Shown piece after piece: positions 61,961 to 64,000 of a stretch of 64,000 nt of DNA. Where the stretch lies: contig NZ_JAJGNP010000005.1 of assembly GCF_020782245.1 (NCBI RefSeq), forward strand, positions 124,001-188,000. The letters are read 5' to 3'. Made by a program: the position numbers and the translations under genes. Numbering within the stretch: position 1 is the stretch's first letter; each line of letters begins with the position of its first letter. This stretch comes from Sphingobium soli (GTDB lineage: Bacteria; Pseudomonadota; Alphaproteobacteria; Sphingomonadales; Sphingomonadaceae). The notes under the pieces were generated by a model. That model was not told the origin of the DNA and searched no databases. It worked only from the letters and a program-made list of their open reading frames with translations.

Positions 61961-62749
61961 ATGAGCAACGCCGCCCTTCATGTCGCCCGCACCGGCCTTG
62001 ACGCGCAGAACACGAAGATGCGCGTCATCGCCAACAACCTGGCGAACGTCAACACGACCGGTTTCAAGAAGGACCGCGCCGATTTCGAGACGCTGGCCTA
62101 TCAGCAGATCGTGCAGGCCGGCGCCAATTCCGACGCGGAAAACAAGTTCGCCACCGGGCTGAACCTGGGATCGGGCGTGGCGCTCCAAGGCACCAGCAAG
62201 ATCAATACGCAGGGCACGCTGACCCAGACCAGCAATGCGCTGGACATGGCGATCGAAGGATCGGGCTATTTCCAGGTGCAGCAGCCCGACGGCTCCATCG
62301 CCTATTCGCGCGCGGGCAATTTCAGCGTCACCGCCGAAGGCACGATCGTCACCGGCGACGGGCTGCCGCTCATCCCCCAGATCACCGTGCCGCAGGGCGC
62401 GACATCGGTGTCGATCGGCAATGACGGCACCGTTTCCGCGACCTTGCAGGGCGAAAGCGAACCAAGCCAGCTTGGCCAGATCGAACTGGCCAGCTTCATG
62501 AATCCGTCGGGCCTGCAATCGATCGGCGGCAATCTGCTGGTCGAAACCGCCGCCAGCGGCACGCCGCAGGTCGGCGTCGCTGGGCTGGAAGGGCGCGGGG
62601 TCATCCGGTCGGGCTATCTGGAAACGTCCAACGTCAACATCGTCGAGGAACTGGTCGACATGATCGAGACGCAGCGCGCCTATGAGGTGAACAGCAAGAT
62701 GATCAAGGCGACCGACGAAATGCTCCAGTACGTCAACCAGAATATCTGA
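61961..62749 (+). CDS. flgG: Flagellar distal rod protein FlgG
   Basis: This is a 262-residue distal rod protein. It has LHVARTGLDAQNTKMRVIANNLANVNTTGFKKDRADFETL at the start, ALDMAIEGSGYFQVQQPDGSIAYSRAGNF in the middle and EELVDMIETQRAYEVNSKMIKATDEMLQYVNQ at the end, as in FlgG generally. GGAG precedes ATG 61961. It opens a second operon behind its own sigma-54 promoter. Confidence 0.96.
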   Translation: MSNAALHVARTGLDAQNTKMRVIANNLANVNTTGFKKDRADFETLAYQQIVQAGANSDAENKFATGLNLGSGVALQGTSKINTQGTLTQTSNALDMAIEGSGYFQVQQPDGSIAYSRAGNFSVTAEGTIVTGDGLPLIPQITVPQGATSVSIGNDGTVSATLQGESEPSQLGQIELASFMNPSGLQSIGGNLLVETAASGTPQVGVAGLEGRGVIRSGYLETSNVNIVEELVDMIETQRAYEVNSKMIKATDEMLQYVNQNI

Positions 62750-62758
62750 GCTGTGACG

Positions 62759-63439
62759 ATGCGCATCTCCTTCACCCTTGTCGCCGCCGTTTCCGTGCTT
62801 GCCCTTGCCGCATCGCCCGCCGATGCGCGCAAGAAGAAGCGCGAGGTGGAGCGCGAATATTTCGCGCCGACCGTCATCGCCCAGCCGGCCGCGCCTGCGG
62901 CCAACGGCTCCATCTTCCAGACGTCGGTCGGCTATACGCCGCTGACCAGCGGCGCGCGCGCCACCACCGTCGGCGACATCATCACCATCGTGCTGGTCGA
63001 ACGCACCCAGGCGTCCAAGAGCAACAGCGCCGACACCAGCCGCAGCGGCTCCTTCGGGCTGACGCCGCCAAGCACCGGCGTTCTTTCCAAGCTCTTTTCG
63101 CCCAGCGATGTCGCCATGGGCGGCAATAACGGATTCACCGGCAAGGGCGCGGCGACCCAGTCGAACGCGCTGTCGGGCGAAATCACCGTCACCATCGCGC
63201 AAGTCTATCCCAATGGCACCATGCTGGTGAAGGGCGAGAAGGCGTTGACGCTCAATCGCGGCGACGAATTCATCCAGATCAGCGGCCTTGTCCGCCAGGC
63301 CGACATCAGCCCGGACAACCGCATCGCCTCCACCCGCGTCGCCGACGCCAAGATCATCTACAAGGGCAAGGGCGAGATCGCCAATGCCAGCCGCCAGGGC
63401 TGGCTCCAGCGTTTCTTCTCCGCGATCAGCCCCTTCTGA
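62759..63439 (+). CDS. flgH: Flagellar L-ring protein FlgH, without a lipobox
   Basis: This is a 226-residue L-ring protein. The conserved part is clear: [24 protein letters not shown], then [67 protein letters not shown]. The signal sequence ([22 protein letters not shown]) ends without any cysteine, whereas FlgH is normally a lipoprotein. ATG 62759 is used; a GTG six bases upstream is in frame. It ends one base into flgI's alternative ATG. Confidence 0.92.
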   Translation: MRISFTLVAAVSVLALAASPADARKKKREVEREYFAPTVIAQPAAPAANGSIFQTSVGYTPLTSGARATTVGDIITIVLVERTQASKSNSADTSRSGSFGLTPPSTGVLSKLFSPSDVAMGGNNGFTGKGAATQSNALSGEITVTIAQVYPNGTMLVKGEKALTLNRGDEFIQISGLVRQADISPDNRIASTRVADAKIIYKGKGEIANASRQGWLQRFFSAISPF

Positions 63440-63450
63440 TGGAGAGCCAA

Positions 63451-64000
63451 GTGAGCGTTTTCCACCGCCTCTTTTCGCTGGTCGCGCTGTTCGCCGCCTT
63501 CGCCCTCGTCACGCCCGCCCATGCCGAGCGGATCAAGGATTTGGGCACGTTCCAGGGCGTGCGCCCCAACCAGCTGACCGGCTACGGCATCGTCGTGGGC
63601 CTGGCTGGCACGGGCGACGACAGCATCGAATATGCAACGCAGGGCATGAAGGGCGTCGTGTCGCGCTTTGGCCTGACGCTGCCACAGGGCGTCAACCCGG
63701 CGCTTAAGAACGCCGCCGCCGTGCTGGTGACGGCCGACCTGCCCGCCTTTTCCAAGCCCGGCCAGCGGCTGGACGTCACCGTGTCGGCGCTGGGCAAGGC
63801 CAAGTCGCTGCGCGGCGGCACGCTGATCATGACCCCGCTGCGCGGCGCGGACAATGAAATCTACGCCATGGCGCAGGGCAACCTCGCCGTCGGCGGCCTC
63901 GGCGTATCGGGTGCCGACGGCAGCCAGGTGTCGGTCAACATCCCCTCGGCCGGCCGCATCCCCAGCGGGGCGACAGTCGAGCGCGCGGTTGCGACCGGTT
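63451..64000 (+). CDS. flgI: Flagellar P-ring protein FlgI, N-terminal part
   Basis: The gene runs off the window end. The visible 183 residues begin with a signal peptide ([19 protein letters not shown]) and continue [32 protein letters not shown], the unmistakable start of FlgI, then [16 protein letters not shown] and [28 protein letters not shown] lies seven bases before the GTG at 63451. An ATG at 63439 overlapping the flgH stop is in frame but less well placed. FlgI forms the periplasmic P ring with help from FlgA. Confidence 0.94.
   Translation, partial: MSVFHRLFSLVALFAAFALVTPAHAERIKDLGTFQGVRPNQLTGYGIVVGLAGTGDDSIEYATQGMKGVVSRFGLTLPQGVNPALKNAAAVLVTADLPAFSKPGQRLDVTVSALGKAKSLRGGTLIMTPLRGADNEIYAMAQGNLAVGGLGVSGADGSQVSVNIPSAGRIPSGATVERAVATG

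Noticed and set aside
1..64000. CRISPR array, prophage or defence island
   Set aside because: No regularly spaced repeats, cas genes, phage structural genes or restriction genes are visible anywhere in the window.

Overview
This 64 kb window reads as the chromosome of a sphingomonad alphaproteobacterium (Sphingobium/Sphingomonas-like). The sequence is GC-rich and densely coded. It carries a fatty acyl-AMP ligase of the type sphingomonads keep, petABC divergent from trmL-hemF, a CpdR-type response regulator, and dispersed palindromic repeats of the GTCATCCC...GAATGAC type. No phage, insertion sequence, CRISPR array or replication origin is visible.

Positions 1-29,600 are housekeeping and metabolism: the end of arsC, a YdeP-type molybdopterin oxidoreductase, a solitary ParA ATPase, the acyl-AMP ligase, recX, a TerC membrane protein, fbp, an OafA-type acyltransferase with an SGNH domain, an N-formylglutamate amidohydrolase, cpdR, dctA, tRNA-Val(GAC), an MTA/SAH nucleosidase, apt, the cytochrome bc1 operon petABC, trmL-hemF-GNAT, lipB, queC-queE, hslO and argD-argF. 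Several small secreted proteins of unknown function are scattered among them. One of these (23293-24120) has low GC and a dispersed repeat in its 3' end.

Positions 29,600-64,000 are a nearly complete flagellar locus. A sigma-54 activator (46068-47336) heads a leftward run of 16 genes: the activator, fliEFGHIJKLMNOPQR and flhB. Beyond it lie an unknown small gene and fliD-fliS. The flagellin gene points the other way from the activator. A glucan operon (opgGH) sits inside the locus, followed by the leftward groups fliA-flhA-transglycosylase, flgN-flgM, flgA and motB-motA, and the rightward flgBCDEFGH plus the start of flgI.

The control signals can be read directly. I see sigma-54 (-24/-12) boxes before flgB, flgG, flgA and the transglycosylase/flhA group. 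I also see a family of sigma-28 (FliA) boxes of the form TAAA-N15-[GT]CCGTT[AC]T before flagellin (twice), fliD, an orphan 152-residue gene and motA, and a weaker one before flgM. This fits a cascade in which the activator and sigma-54 build the basal body and hook, FliA/FlgM senses completion, and sigma-28 then makes filament, cap and motor. Having fliA, flgM, flgN and fliS, with no flbT or flaF beside the flagellin gene, is closer to beta/gammaproteobacterial flagella than to the Caulobacter pattern.

Points for a second look: palindromic activator-site candidates spaced 21 bp apart upstream of flgB, twin hairpins in the flgG leader, a one-base frameshift in the motB-like gene, a repeat that supplies the fliP start codon, FliM without its usual CheY-docking N-terminus, FlgH without a lipobox, a 964-residue FliK beside a 281-residue FlgE, and an unknown protein under its own sigma-28 promoter.
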